Shown piece after piece: positions 1 through 8,980 of a DNA stretch of 40,941 nt. Numbering within the stretch: position 1 is the stretch's first letter; each line of letters opens with the position of its first letter. Made by a program: the position numbers and the translations under genes. The stretch comes from a virus, in the IMG/VR virus record IMGVR_UViG_3300044996_000210, positions 1 to 40,941 of that record. The stretch is one strand, 5' to 3'. The notes beneath the pieces are model-generated. The model saw only the letters and a program-made list of their open reading frames with translations, did not search any database and was not told the origin of the DNA.

Positions 1-72
1 CACTTTATAAATATAGAGTGCTAATGTATCTCACATCTACATCAATGGGTGTGGCTCATTAATAATTTAAGA
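1..72 (+). promoter_or_regulatory. Structured leader upstream of the scaffold gene
   Basis: Bases 1-20 fold into a hairpin whose arms begin CACTTTAT and end AGAGTG. A second stem pairs CACATC (33-38) with GGTGTG (48-53), enclosed by TAATG (23-27) and CATTA (57-61). There is no T-run, so it is not a classical terminator. It fills the gap between the 82-residue protein ending at 40810 and the scaffold start at 82. A role in mRNA processing or translation of the capsid genes is inferred only. Confidence 0.35.
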
Positions 73-131
73 AAGGACTGTATGGATAATACAGATACGG
101 CGTTAAATCAAAACGTTGGGGAAGAAGCCAA
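1..131. repeat. Terminal direct overlap (5' copy) of a circular genome
   Basis: The first 131 bases recur at 40811-40941 with one difference, G at 127 against A at 40937. The junction lies just after a stop codon (40808-40810) and the scaffold gene reads normally across it, so this is an assembly overlap of a circular or terminally redundant genome rather than a biological tandem repeat. Genome length is therefore about 40,810 bp. Confidence 0.92.
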
Positions 132-825
132 TGTTTCAACTACGCCGGTTGAAGAACCAAAAGCGCCTGTAGAGGAAACCAAACCTGAAGGGGAAGTTGC
201 AACTGAACCAAAGGAGAAGGAATCCAAAGAGGAAGTTCCTGCAAAAAAAGGAGCTGAAGCAAGAATCAGGGAGCTTAATTCCAGAGCTAAATCAGCAGAG
301 GAAAAAGTACAATCCTTGAGTGAACAACTTGAGAACTACACAAGGGGAGTTGCCCCTCAAGGCAGTCAGTCTTACACACCTCAAGTGACACCAGGAAGTG
401 AAATTTCCCCTGAACAATACCAGAATGATGTTTTAAGAACTGCGGATGGTTTGGTCCAAATAAGACTAAACCAATTCAAGGTTGTTGAAAACATAAATCG
501 GGAAGCTAATTTAGCCATTAAGGATCACCCTGAACTTGACCCCGACAGCGAACATTTTGATAAGGAACTTAACGATTCTATTACGGAAGCGACTCTTGCT
601 TATGCAAGATCAAATCCAACAGGATCAGTCAGGAAGTTTGTAGATAAACTTATGAAGCCCTACAAACGGTCTTTGACGAAGGAAGTGGCGAAAGAATCAG
701 AAATCATAGCTAAGCAGGTTTCACAGACAGCCCTACGCCCTACACCTTCCAAAAACACAGAGAAATCATATGCAGATATGACAGAGAAAGAACTCGAAAA
801 AATGTTAGGGGTTGTCCAATCTTAA
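82..825 (+). CDS. Probable capsid scaffolding protein
   Basis: This 247-residue protein is the likely internal scaffold for procapsid assembly. The first 65 residues are very rich in Glu, Pro and Lys, followed by a coiled-coil-like stretch (about residues 65-90) and a helical, charged C-terminal half, which is the usual composition of scaffold or head-assembly proteins. It sits directly before the major capsid gene, the standard position. The ATG at 82 is preferred over an upstream GTG at 49 because AAAGGA lies just before it. The identification rests on composition and position, not on a recognised motif. Confidence 0.65.
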   Translation: MDNTDTALNQNVGEEANVSTTPVEEPKAPVEETKPEGEVATEPKEKESKEEVPAKKGAEARIRELNSRAKSAEEKVQSLSEQLENYTRGVAPQGSQSYTPQVTPGSEISPEQYQNDVLRTADGLVQIRLNQFKVVENINREANLAIKDHPELDPDSEHFDKELNDSITEATLAYARSNPTGSVRKFVDKLMKPYKRSLTKEVAKESEIIAKQVSQTALRPTPSKNTEKSYADMTEKELEKMLGVVQS

Positions 826-855
826 TTTTAGCTTAGAGAAGGTGGTGAGTATATT

Positions 856-1782
856 ATGGCAGATTTAACAAACACAACAATATTGACTCCAGCAGTTAGT
901 ACTTACTATGAGAAAGTGTTTCTTAAAAGGGCAGAATACCCTTTGATACTTGAACAGGGAGCGCAAAAAAGAAGCCATGTTCAAAACGAAGGTAAAACTA
1001 TCAATTTTACAAGATTTGATAAGTTGGCATTAAGTACTACGGCTGTTACTGAAGGTTGTAATCCAGGTATATCGGCTCTTGCAGCTTCAACTGTTGCAGT
1101 TACTTTGGCTGAATACGGTCAATCAGTACAAGTATCTAAGTTTGCTACTTTAGTATCCATTGATAAAAACATGGCAGAAATGATTGGTGTTGTAGGACAG
1201 CAAATGGGAGAAACCTTAAACAGATTAGTAATGAACCAGCTCATGTCAGGAACATCAAAATATGGAAACGGTCATGCAATAGATACTCTTGCAGCAGGAG
1301 ATACTTTGGATGCTTGTGATGTAAGACTGATGGTACAGCAACTCGAATTAAATAACGCTATAGCATACCCGGATGGTTTTTTCTTGGGTAAAGTTACACC
1401 GTTATCAAAGATAAATCTTTTGGCAGATTCTACATGGGTAAGTGCAAAAGCTTACTCTGATGTAAAGGATTTGTACAAAGGAGAAATGGGTGAACTGTAT
1501 CAGGTTAGATTCCTTCAGAATAATGATACATCCGCTTGTGGAACTGAAGCAGCTTCTTTGGCAGCTTCAACTGTTGCAAGGGATTATTCATTCTTTCATG
1601 GAGCAGAAGCTTTTGGCGTTTATGACCTTTCAGGTGATAAGCCTAAATTAACCATTCTTCCGAATGCAGTTGATTCAGCATCACCGGCAGGTAGAAGGTC
1701 TTATATTTCGTGGGCGGGTTCTTATGCAGTTAAAATACTCAATTCTACTTGGGTATATAGACTTGCTAATTCACTCACTTAA
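856..1782 (+). CDS. Major capsid protein, N4-gp56 family
   Basis: This 308-residue protein forms the icosahedral shell. Family marks seen are YYEKVFLKRAEYPLIL near residue 17, GKTINFTRFDKLALSTT (about 46-62), a TEGCNPG segment, the AEYGQSVQVSKFATL strand region and the QMGETLNRLV helix, all typical of N4-gp56/HK97-fold major capsid proteins. Length fits the family (roughly 290-400 residues). AAGGTGGTGAG just upstream is the ribosome binding site. It follows the scaffold gene by 30 bases and precedes small head-completion genes. Confidence 0.9.
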   Translation: MADLTNTTILTPAVSTYYEKVFLKRAEYPLILEQGAQKRSHVQNEGKTINFTRFDKLALSTTAVTEGCNPGISALAASTVAVTLAEYGQSVQVSKFATLVSIDKNMAEMIGVVGQQMGETLNRLVMNQLMSGTSKYGNGHAIDTLAAGDTLDACDVRLMVQQLELNNAIAYPDGFFLGKVTPLSKINLLADSTWVSAKAYSDVKDLYKGEMGELYQVRFLQNNDTSACGTEAASLAASTVARDYSFFHGAEAFGVYDLSGDKPKLTILPNAVDSASPAGRRSYISWAGSYAVKILNSTWVYRLANSLT

Positions 1783-1788
1783 TATTGT

Positions 1789-1826
1789 TTGGCTCTATTA
1801 TTTTAGTGATAGAGCCAACACTAAAA
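1789..1826 (+). promoter_or_regulatory. Two crossing inverted repeats after the capsid gene
   Basis: TTGGCTCTAT (1789-1798) is a perfect complement of ATAGAGCCAA (1809-1818). TTTTAGTG (1801-1808) is a perfect complement of CACTAAAA (1819-1826). The arms interleave in the order A, B, A', B' with almost no spacers, so full-length stems cannot form together; they compete or form a partial pseudoknot. No T-run follows, so a plain terminator is unlikely. The element fills the gap between the capsid gene stop (1782) and the next start (1836) and may cap or stabilise capsid mRNA. Confidence 0.6.
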
Positions 1827-1835
1827 AAACAATAT

Positions 1836-2066
1836 ATGAATACAAGACAAAATGATTTAAATGAATTAGGAAGAATGTGGAGTAATGCTAAATCTTATGG
1901 CGAAAGACAGATGATAGAAAAAACAGCACAGAAAATAAGCAGGGAATCCGGTGAAGTCAAATCCATGAGGGAGGCATTATTTAAAGCACACAGGCAAGGT
2001 AATATAGGCAATATAAAAGATATACACGATATAGTTAGTAAAAAATCAAAATACCAAAATGAATGA
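1836..2066 (+). CDS. Small basic helical protein, function unknown
   Basis: This 76-residue protein is highly charged and helical (many Lys, Arg, Glu) with no recognised domain. The ATG at 1836 is chosen over an upstream start at 1785 because the latter would translate the inverted-repeat element. It lies between the capsid gene and other small head-region genes and overlaps the next gene by 8 bases, so it is probably co-translated with it. A head decoration or assembly role is possible from position only. Confidence 0.6.
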   Translation: MNTRQNDLNELGRMWSNAKSYGERQMIEKTAQKISRESGEVKSMREALFKAHRQGNIGNIKDIHDIVSKKSKYQNE

Positions 2067-2487
2067 TGGTGTTTTTAGGTCAAGATCAGAACCAGAAAGT
2101 GATACACAAAGTGAACTCAAAGCGGATATACAACCACATACTTTTGAATCGGATGAAGAAGTACCCTTTACTGATTACCAGAAACAACATCATCATCCCT
2201 TCCTCGTTGACCACTTCAACTTGGGTGATTCATGGGCGGATAAGTTTGGGGGATTTAAGGATGAGATTGACACTATTGAGGGATATTTTAAATCAATGAT
2301 TGAAAAAGGTGAAATGAAAAACGAAGTCGATGCAGTAAAGGAGAAATTTAAAGAGATATACAAATTGTGCAAAATAGATAAAACAGAAAGAATAACAATG
2401 CAGATAGAAAAGTTAGCAGCATACATCAGATTCTTAATTGAAACGGATGATATTAAGTTAAACCATAATAAATATGCCTATTCCTAG
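2059..2487 (+). CDS. Acidic head-region protein, function unknown
   Basis: This 142-residue acidic protein has a disordered Ser/Glu-rich N-terminus (residues 1-45, including a QKQHHHP run) and a helical C-terminal half (about 65-140) with coiled-coil character. No family was recognised. It overlaps its neighbours on both sides (8 and 14 bases), which supports expression as part of the capsid operon. Confidence 0.6.
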   Translation: MNDGVFRSRSEPESDTQSELKADIQPHTFESDEEVPFTDYQKQHHHPFLVDHFNLGDSWADKFGGFKDEIDTIEGYFKSMIEKGEMKNEVDAVKEKFKEIYKLCKIDKTERITMQIEKLAAYIRFLIETDDIKLNHNKYAYS

Positions 2488-2779
2488 TACACCAGCAGCA
2501 CAGAATAAATATAGCGAACAATATATTCTAAATAAGTCGTATGATGAGTCGTATCATACGCTTGTTTTTCAACTGTTAAGTACCCCGATGAATATAAAGA
2601 TAACTACAAGCGGTAACTATACCTATGTAGCAAAAGCTCCAGTAGGTACAGCACAAGCAAGTGCATCATGGCAGGCGTTCCGTATTGATGAAACAACAGG
2701 AATGATTATTTTATATGCAGATGCAAATGGAAATTACGATAATATAGCAACAGACCTCACCGCATTATCATATTCTTGA
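2474..2779 (+). CDS. Small beta-rich virion protein
   Basis: This 101-residue protein resembles a small beta-rich protein often seen downstream of capsid genes in metagenomic phages: an N-terminal YILNKSYDESYHTLVF segment, then NYTYVAKAPVGTAQASASWQAFRIDE (split by family as two strands around residues 46-72), and a C-terminal ATDLTALSYS. The resemblance is from memory of such proteins and no function is established. It may be a head or tail-spike accessory. It overlaps the previous gene and is followed by a strong AAAGGAG site for the next. Confidence 0.6.
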   Translation: MPIPSTPAAQNKYSEQYILNKSYDESYHTLVFQLLSTPMNIKITTSGNYTYVAKAPVGTAQASASWQAFRIDETTGMIILYADANGNYDNIATDLTALSYS

Positions 2780-2791
2780 AAGGAGTTTATT

Positions 2792-3025
2792 ATGGCTGGT
2801 CAATGGAAAGCAAAAACAACGGAAATATCACAAGTAGATTCAAGCGGATCAATAACTGCCAGATTTGATGTGAAAAAAGGGGCAAATGTTATTTTTCCCA
2901 ACTTAATAATAAACACTACTCCTGCAACTTATCAAGACGATATTAAGAGGAAGGCACTGGACTTAGTAAATAGTTACAACCAGCAACAAGCTATTCCTCA
3001 ATCAGAAGTTATTGATTTAGACTAA
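2792..3025 (+). CDS. Small structural-region protein, function unknown
   Basis: This 77-residue protein has a beta-rich first half (residues 1-45) and a short helical C-terminus (KRKALDLVNSYNQQQ). AAAGGAG lies 8 bases before the ATG. The next gene starts one base after its stop. No family was recognised; position suggests a virion or tail accessory protein. Confidence 0.6.
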   Translation: MAGQWKAKTTEISQVDSSGSITARFDVKKGANVIFPNLIINTTPATYQDDIKRKALDLVNSYNQQQAIPQSEVIDLD

Positions 3026-3026
3026 T

Positions 3027-3398
3027 ATGGCAACTATACCGATACAATCACAGTTTACGTATAACGGATCAGTATCAACCGGACTTACTCCGCTTATTTA
3101 TATTTATAATCTTTCTGACAATTCGGTTATCGTAAACGGTGCGAGCATGACTCATGTTGCTAACGGAATATATAAATATAGTTTTACTAGTTATGACTAC
3201 ACTATAGACTATGCGATATTTATAGATGCAAATACAAACAATGTGGATGTCCGATACTGGTATTCAAGTAATGAAAATGAGCCATGGGATGCGGCAACAC
3301 GGACACTTGCTTCAAGCGGTTCCGATAATGCGTTAGTTGTTGATGTTATGTATTCTGATACAACCCATGATTATTTAAGGGTGAAAGGGAGAGTATGA
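3027..3398 (+). CDS. Beta-rich fibre-associated protein
   Basis: This 123-residue protein is rich in Tyr, Thr, Ser and Asn in a strand-turn pattern. Its first 70 residues (FTYNGSVSTGLTPLIYIYNL onward) look like a small immunoglobulin-like beta-sandwich of the kind attached to phage fibres. It overlaps the next gene by 4 bases (ATGA type). No specific family was recognised. Confidence 0.55.
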   Translation: MATIPIQSQFTYNGSVSTGLTPLIYIYNLSDNSVIVNGASMTHVANGIYKYSFTSYDYTIDYAIFIDANTNNVDVRYWYSSNENEPWDAATRTLASSGSDNALVVDVMYSDTTHDYLRVKGRV

Positions 3399-3940
3399 TA
3401 CAAACACTAGTAGGTATAGGAAATGTCAAAAAAGATTCTGCTACAGGAGCAGTCGTTAATATTGATTATCCCCATAATGAACTACATGACGGAACACATT
3501 TTTTCTATACGGATTATGATTCTGATGTAGACACTGCTGCTCCAAAGTATTATAGAATTACTACACCAAATACTACAAAATGGGCACATATGACATTTAC
3601 GTTGTATTCTGAAGGTATTGGTACGTGGCAATTATTTGAAAATCCAACAGTAGATGCAGCAGGAACAACTGCAACGGTTTATAACAATGATAGAAATTCT
3701 GCAACTACAGCGACTCTTGTTGTTGCATATGATCCAACATCAACAGCAGATGGAACCCTCATAAAAACATGGAGAACAGGATCAGGAACAACAAATCCTA
3801 CCAGAGTAGGTAGTGAAAGCAGAAATGATACGGAAATGATTTTAAAACAGAATGAAGATTATTTTCTTAAATTCACTCCTGATTCAGATAACGCAAAAAC
3901 AAAAATAGAATTGGAATGGTACGAACATACTAATTTATAA
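3395..3940 (+). CDS. Beta-rich virion protein, function unknown
   Basis: This 181-residue protein is strand-rich throughout (for example WAHMTFTLYSEGIGTWQLFE and a C-terminal DYFLKFTPDSDNAKTKIELEW). The pattern resembles domains found in tail or head-fibre proteins. Its start overlaps the previous stop and the tailspike begins 5 bases after its end, so all three are likely translated together and may assemble on the same appendage. Confidence 0.55.
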   Translation: MIQTLVGIGNVKKDSATGAVVNIDYPHNELHDGTHFFYTDYDSDVDTAAPKYYRITTPNTTKWAHMTFTLYSEGIGTWQLFENPTVDAAGTTATVYNNDRNSATTATLVVAYDPTSTADGTLIKTWRTGSGTTNPTRVGSESRNDTEMILKQNEDYFLKFTPDSDNAKTKIELEWYEHTNL

Positions 3941-3945
3941 AATAT

Positions 3946-6666
3946 ATGGCTGTTTTAATTTCTCGTGCAAATAATAACCTTACTGCAAGTGCCACATGGG
4001 CATTGGTAGATAGTACGTCACTTTTGGATTCGGAAGCGGGAAGTGATACTTTAACAACTGCCTATTCAGGAACAAGGACTGCTGCTTTCACTCCTGGGGC
4101 GATTGTAGTTGATGGAATTGCTGTAAAACCTTACAGTGTAGCTGCTTCACCTTCTGGTACAATAAGTGTACATATTGCATTAAATTCAGACCATTCTGAG
4201 GTTGCAGGAACTGAAGTAACTATAAATGTTGCCGATCTTCCTACTATAGCTACACCAGGTACAACAAATGAGGGAGGATGGGTTTTATTCAAGTTAGCAT
4301 CTCCTGTTACTTTATTAGCAGCTACCGCATATGAATTAGAAGCTAAAACTTCTGTTGCTTCTCAAGTTGCTCTAAATAGAAACGCAACAACTGATAATTT
4401 CTCAAGACTTCTTCGTACCACCACAACCCAAGCTCCTGTAGCTACAGATGTCATGCACGTTATGGGTGAACACACAGGAGCAGGAACGGGAAATGATATC
4501 ACGGTAACTATGGATCAGACTGCAAGTACAGATTATGGAGCAGGAACGGATAGCGTTGTTGCTTTAACAGTAAACAAACGTGGAAATTTGAATTATGCTT
4601 ATGCAGCTTCTACTAATTATTATTTAAAACTTTCAGGAGATGCGATTGTTTATAACGGTGGTACATTCACTATTGGTACAGTTGCTAATCCCATACCTAG
4701 AACTGGAACTGCTGTTTTGGAATTTGATCCTGTTGCTGATGGGGGTATGGGACTTATTGCAAGGAATGGGTCAACTTTAACCATTCAAGGACTTTCACGG
4801 ACAAGTGGAAAGAATGTAATCGCTTGTAAATTAAATACGGATGAAGCTGCTAATTCTACGTCTTTAGGAGTAGATACGGATACAGGATGGTTGGATAATG
4901 ATGTAATTGTAGCGGGAAAAACGCAAAGAAGTGGCACTAATCAAATTGAAAGTGGAACTATGAATGGTGCTGCAACTGCTGACACTTTAACTGTTGACGG
5001 ATTTGCAGGGACAGGAGGCGGTATTCAATATGCAAAATCAGGAACGTCCCCAACTCAATGTCATATTGGGCTTATTACTCGTAATGTCATGTTTAGATCA
5101 GCTACTTCAACCCTAATGACTTATTTGAATGTAAAAGCTACATCAACAGTTGATATTGACTGGTGTGATTTTAGGTATATAGGCGAAAATGCAACAGGTA
5201 AAAAAGGAATTGAAGTTGAAACAACAACTGGCTCATTTAATATGCAATACTCAACTATTAGAGATACTGAAGATCAATGTTTTATAACTACTGGAACAAC
5301 AACAAATAATATTACAGTATCCAATAATGTCTGGTATAACGTAAATAATATAAAAACTGCCGGTATATATCCTTTTGTTATTGCTGCAACTTCAGGTACA
5401 AGTTGGACTGTAACATATAATTACTTCTTTGGATGCAGTATTGATGGAACAAGTAGGGCAGTTGTTCAACTAAATGATGTAGGAGGAAATTTCTCTTATA
5501 ATGTTTTCACAGGAACAATAAGTGGAAACAGTATTTCAACAAATGAAGGGGCAACTATTGGGACTTTTTCTAATAATGAGATATATGGTGAAGGATCAGG
5601 ATATGGAATAATAATTAGTGCTAATGGATTATCAGGAACAATGACGAATAATAAATCATGGAGAAATTGGTTGGCTGGGTTTAACATTAATGCAGTTGGA
5701 GCAAATTTAAATGTTAACAATTTTACTGTATTTGGAAATCAAACTCAGAATATATATGTTGCAACAGCAGGGTCAATTACTTTTAATAATTTAGCAACAA
5801 ATGGAGATTCAAGTGCTGCTACTACAAGTGGAGTCAATGTTCCAAGTAATGCTGCTTTTGGTAAATTAACTTTTGTAAACTGTAATTTTAGTCAAACATC
5901 GGGAATTTTAACTGCTCATACTAATGATCTTAGAATACAAGGTTCAAGTTGTGGTCTAGATATACTTTTTGATAATTGTCTTTTTGGCGCCTCTACTTTA
6001 GTAAATGGATATAGTAATTTGATTAATAATACAGGAATCATAAAATTTAATAAATATAATCAAACTACTAATAAACACTTATGGTATGGAGCTTATGGTA
6101 TCGCTCAAGCCACAGGCACAGGACTTACAGATACTAATGTTAGAACTGCCTCATCTCTTGCTCTACGGATAGCTCCCGAAAATTCATCAACTGGCTTCTC
6201 ATGGTCATTTAAAATACTCGCAAGAGCTTCAACGTATGTTGGGGTTGGAGGATATATTCAAAAAAATGCAGCTTTTGGGACTGATCTTTGTACTGTTGAC
6301 TTATATCTTCCAGGTTCAACAACACCAGACGCTACCTACACGATGCCGAATGATACGAATTGGAATGTATTTAATTTAGCAGCTAATTATACTGGTACGG
6401 TAGATTTATATGCCACAGTAACTATAACAGCTAAATCAGCAACTGCCAGTGCATATATCTATGTAGATGATATTTATAATGGTACAAATAAAATAACTGC
6501 ATTGGATGTATGGGATCAAGGGCAACCATCGCCAATAATGTATGAAGAATTAGGTGATGCTGCGGGAGTGTGGGCAGTACTTCAAAGTACTCAAACAACA
6601 GCAGGTACGATGGGTAATAGATTAAAGAGTGCATTAACAACACCTCTTTTTATTGCATTGAAGTGA
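3946..6666 (+). CDS. Large tailspike/fibre with beta-helix repeats
   Basis: This 906-residue protein is probably the tailspike or adhesin that binds or cleaves host surface glycan. The N-terminal 200 residues are a Ser/Thr/Ala-rich beta region. Residues about 370-640 show repeated short Asn-rich strands (NNITVSNNVWYN, GTFSNNEIYG, GTMTNNKSWRN) typical of a right-handed parallel beta-helix. A carbohydrate-binding-like beta-sandwich region follows. No catalytic residues could be assigned. It is the last gene before the glycan island, so the two may be functionally linked. Confidence 0.75.
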   Translation: MAVLISRANNNLTASATWALVDSTSLLDSEAGSDTLTTAYSGTRTAAFTPGAIVVDGIAVKPYSVAASPSGTISVHIALNSDHSEVAGTEVTINVADLPTIATPGTTNEGGWVLFKLASPVTLLAATAYELEAKTSVASQVALNRNATTDNFSRLLRTTTTQAPVATDVMHVMGEHTGAGTGNDITVTMDQTASTDYGAGTDSVVALTVNKRGNLNYAYAASTNYYLKLSGDAIVYNGGTFTIGTVANPIPRTGTAVLEFDPVADGGMGLIARNGSTLTIQGLSRTSGKNVIACKLNTDEAANSTSLGVDTDTGWLDNDVIVAGKTQRSGTNQIESGTMNGAATADTLTVDGFAGTGGGIQYAKSGTSPTQCHIGLITRNVMFRSATSTLMTYLNVKATSTVDIDWCDFRYIGENATGKKGIEVETTTGSFNMQYSTIRDTEDQCFITTGTTTNNITVSNNVWYNVNNIKTAGIYPFVIAATSGTSWTVTYNYFFGCSIDGTSRAVVQLNDVGGNFSYNVFTGTISGNSISTNEGATIGTFSNNEIYGEGSGYGIIISANGLSGTMTNNKSWRNWLAGFNINAVGANLNVNNFTVFGNQTQNIYVATAGSITFNNLATNGDSSAATTSGVNVPSNAAFGKLTFVNCNFSQTSGILTAHTNDLRIQGSSCGLDILFDNCLFGASTLVNGYSNLINNTGIIKFNKYNQTTNKHLWYGAYGIAQATGTGLTDTNVRTASSLALRIAPENSSTGFSWSFKILARASTYVGVGGYIQKNAAFGTDLCTVDLYLPGSTTPDATYTMPNDTNWNVFNLAANYTGTVDLYATVTITAKSATASAYIYVDDIYNGTNKITALDVWDQGQPSPIMYEELGDAAGVWAVLQSTQTTAGTMGNRLKSALTTPLFIALK

Positions 6667-6667
6667 G

Positions 6668-6696
6668 TTGACAAAAATTAATTAAATTGTAAAAAT
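6668..6696 (+). promoter_or_regulatory. Probable sigma70 promoter for the glycan island
   Basis: TTGACA at 6668-6673 is followed after 17 bases by AAAAAT (6691-6696). The -35 is perfect but the -10 is weak. It lies just after the tailspike stop and points into the small zinc-finger gene and the glycan operon, so it could give the island its own transcription. Confidence 0.45.
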
Positions 6697-6707
6697 ATCT
6701 TTAGATT

Positions 6708-6860
6708 ATGAAGAAGAAAGAAGAAGTCATACCTCAATATATCCCCATGAAATGTCCTGTATGTTCGGGTCATGGAACAGTAAATTACGGACAACAAGTT
6801 TGCAAGTCTTGTAATGGATTAGGATACATAAAAGTACCCGTGAAGGAGGAAAATGACTAG
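6708..6860 (+). CDS. DnaJ-type zinc-finger small protein
   Basis: This 50-residue protein carries two CxxCxGxG-like knuckles (CPVCSGHG at 16-23 and CKSCNGLG at 32-39), the pattern of the DnaJ central zinc-finger domain, without any J domain. It probably binds zinc and may act as a small folding or binding adaptor. Its stop overlaps the epimerase start by 8 bases, making it the first gene of the glycan operon. Confidence 0.75.
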   Translation: MKKKEEVIPQYIPMKCPVCSGHGTVNYGQQVCKSCNGLGYIKVPVKEEND

Positions 6861-7638
6861 TTACATTTTCGGTTCTTCAGGTTTCATAGGCAGACATCTT
6901 GTGAAAAGGCTTCTTAAAGAAGAACACAAAGTAATAGAGATTCATCATAATCAGCAATATCAAATAAAAAAAGCAGACTATATCTTTTATCTTTCTTCTT
7001 ATGGAAATCACTATTATCAGACAGATAAACATGAAATAATTAAAGCAAACCTTGTAGATTATTATGACCTTTTAAAGAAAACTAAAAAAGTAGATTATAA
7101 AAACCTTATTTATTTTTCTTCATCTTCAGTAAATTTACCAGTACAGACTTTATATTCAGAATCTAAATTAATAGGTGAACTTATGGGTAGTGTATATGCT
7201 GAAAAATACAGTAAAAATATATCATCTATAAGACCTTATTCGGTTTATGGTGAGGGTGAAGCTACATTCAGATTCATTCCTAAGGTCATACAATGCCTTA
7301 AAAACGGTTTAACTTTAAATTTAAGCAACGGATGGCATGACTGGATATATATAGATGATTTTATTGATGCTTTAATGGAAGTTTTATATTCAAAAATAAC
7401 ATTTGCAGATAATCCTATTAATATAGGAACAGGAATAACTACATCAAATCAAGAAGTGGTTGAACTTCTAAAAGAAATAAGCAGAAAAGACTTAAAAATA
7501 TCTAAAGATAACAAAAACAAAAGAATATATGATACTAAGAACTGGAAAGCGGAAAAACACATGGAGTATTGGTTTGACTGGAAACCAAAATATTCACTAA
7601 AGGAAGGACTAACAAAATTATGGATACAGTCTTTGTAA
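6853..7638 (+). CDS. NAD-dependent nucleotide-sugar epimerase/dehydratase
   Basis: This 261-residue extended short-chain dehydrogenase probably acts on a nucleotide sugar (epimerase, dehydratase or reductase) in making an activated sugar for the island's transferases. The dinucleotide motif GSSGFIG is at residues 7-13, Ser 90-92 and the catalytic YSESK (Tyr101, Lys105) are present, and a substrate-domain YSVYGEGE segment follows. It is shorter than typical family members (about 300-330). Its substrate cannot be told from sequence. It overlaps the next gene by 19 bases. Confidence 0.88.
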   Translation: MTSYIFGSSGFIGRHLVKRLLKEEHKVIEIHHNQQYQIKKADYIFYLSSYGNHYYQTDKHEIIKANLVDYYDLLKKTKKVDYKNLIYFSSSSVNLPVQTLYSESKLIGELMGSVYAEKYSKNISSIRPYSVYGEGEATFRFIPKVIQCLKNGLTLNLSNGWHDWIYIDDFIDALMEVLYSKITFADNPINIGTGITTSNQEVVELLKEISRKDLKISKDNKNKRIYDTKNWKAEKHMEYWFDWKPKYSLKEGLTKLWIQSL

Positions 7639-8363
7639 CAGCAGCAAACGCAACATTTCAAAACATGGCTAATGGTTTAATGAACTCAATTAAGAAGTTT
7701 TATCCTGACATGCCGGTATTCTGTCATCCATATAACGACACGATAGGAACAGCAGATAGAGGAACACATTATGATTTTAATTATGATTCAGGAAGATCAT
7801 ATGATTACCTTTTGCCTTATTTTGAAAAGTATAAAAGGGTAATTGATGTAAATGCAGATTATGTAATGACCAATTACTGTCCTGAATTATTTGAAGATTA
7901 TGAATACCAGATGCCTTATAACAATATAGATTTTTATTGTGATAAGAGTTTTGATCCTCCTAGGAAATACATTCAAAACAGTCTGATAGTTTGTACCAAT
8001 CCTGAAATATTTAAGACTTTAACGGAAATGAATAAAAAGGAAAGGGCAACTACTAATCATCCTCACTATGATATGAATACATCCAATGATTTATTTTATT
8101 CCGGAAAATACAAAACAAGGGCTTTATCTTTTCCTGACAAATCATACGGGATAGAAGAAATGCACGTTTACCATACTATGTATACTTCAGGTGATGATTT
8201 ATATGTAACGGACCATGTAAACAACCAACACATTACTAAAAAGGTTTGCATGATGCACTTTTCAGGAGTACAACCCTGGAAAATACCATCAGAAGGTAAA
8301 ATATTGTTTGATAATATCTTAAATGAAGCGGCAAGAAACAGAATAAAGGAATTAATACAATGA
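7620..8363 (+). CDS. Putative GT-A glycosyltransferase (GT8-like)
   Basis: This 247-residue protein resembles GT8-type nucleotide-sugar transferases: an N-terminal VFVTAAN strand, a VIDVNAD segment at about 74-80 in place of the DxD metal site, and a late MHFSG motif (residues near 217-221) that resembles the second metal-binding His of the family. The NAD variant of the DxD motif makes activity less certain. It overlaps the epimerase and abuts the transketolase subunit gene, so it is part of the island operon. Confidence 0.65.
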   Translation: MDTVFVTAANATFQNMANGLMNSIKKFYPDMPVFCHPYNDTIGTADRGTHYDFNYDSGRSYDYLLPYFEKYKRVIDVNADYVMTNYCPELFEDYEYQMPYNNIDFYCDKSFDPPRKYIQNSLIVCTNPEIFKTLTEMNKKERATTNHPHYDMNTSNDLFYSGKYKTRALSFPDKSYGIEEMHVYHTMYTSGDDLYVTDHVNNQHITKKVCMMHFSGVQPWKIPSEGKILFDNILNEAARNRIKELIQ

Positions 8364-8980
8364 AAAACGAACTTATTTTAAGGGTACTTGAAATATCACA
8401 TAAATATAAACTATCCCATATTTCTTCTTGTTTAACTGCACTAGGAATAATAGAAAAGATATACGATACAAAAAGGCATGATGAACCTTTTGTATTATCA
8501 AGCGGTCATGCGGCAATAGCTTTATATGTGATGATAGAAAAATACTACTTCAAAGATGCGGAGGCTTTATATTTAAAACATGGAGTACACCCCAATAGAA
8601 ATTTAGACGATAAAATATATGCTTCAAGCGGTAGTTTAGGTCATGGAATAGGAATAGCAGTAGGTATGGCTATTGCTGATAAAACAAGAAATGTATATGT
8701 ACTTCTAAGTGATGGTGAATGTATGGAAGGGAGTGTATGGGAAGCGTTAAGAATAGCGGGGGAACTTAAACTGGAAAATCTGAGGGTAGCTATAAATGCA
8801 AATGGAATGGGAGCTTATTCAGTAATAGATGCGGATTTGTTGGATACAAGGATACAGATGTTTTACCCCTCTTTGATGATAAAAACCAATTTAAACCAAT
8901 TTCCGGCATACCTCAATGGTATTGAAGGACATTATCACATATTAACAGATGAGGAATACGAAGAATGCAAATCGGCTTAA
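8360..8980 (+). CDS. Compact transketolase N-terminal subunit (TPP-binding)
   Basis: This 206-residue protein matches the pyrophosphate-binding half of transketolase. Visible marks are LSSGH (46-50), the family hallmark [16 protein letters not shown] (91-106) and the TPP motif [13 protein letters not shown] (117-129) followed by N146 and N148. Gly of the usual GDG is Ser here. It is shorter than normal N-terminal subunits (about 270). The matching pyrimidine-domain half is at 9458-9934, with an acetyltransferase gene between. Together they would transfer two-carbon ketol units to make an unusual sugar. Confidence 0.88.
   Translation: MKNELILRVLEISHKYKLSHISSCLTALGIIEKIYDTKRHDEPFVLSSGHAAIALYVMIEKYYFKDAEALYLKHGVHPNRNLDDKIYASSGSLGHGIGIAVGMAIADKTRNVYVLLSDGECMEGSVWEALRIAGELKLENLRVAINANGMGAYSVIDADLLDTRIQMFYPSLMIKTNLNQFPAYLNGIEGHYHILTDEEYEECKSA

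Noticed and set aside
2063-2299. A second frame overlapping the 2059-2487 gene
   Set aside because: It is fully nested in a better-supported frame whose ends overlap the neighbouring genes properly.
3946-6666. Diversity-generating retroelement acting on the tailspike or LamG gene
   Set aside because: No reverse transcriptase gene and no template/variable repeat pair were found.
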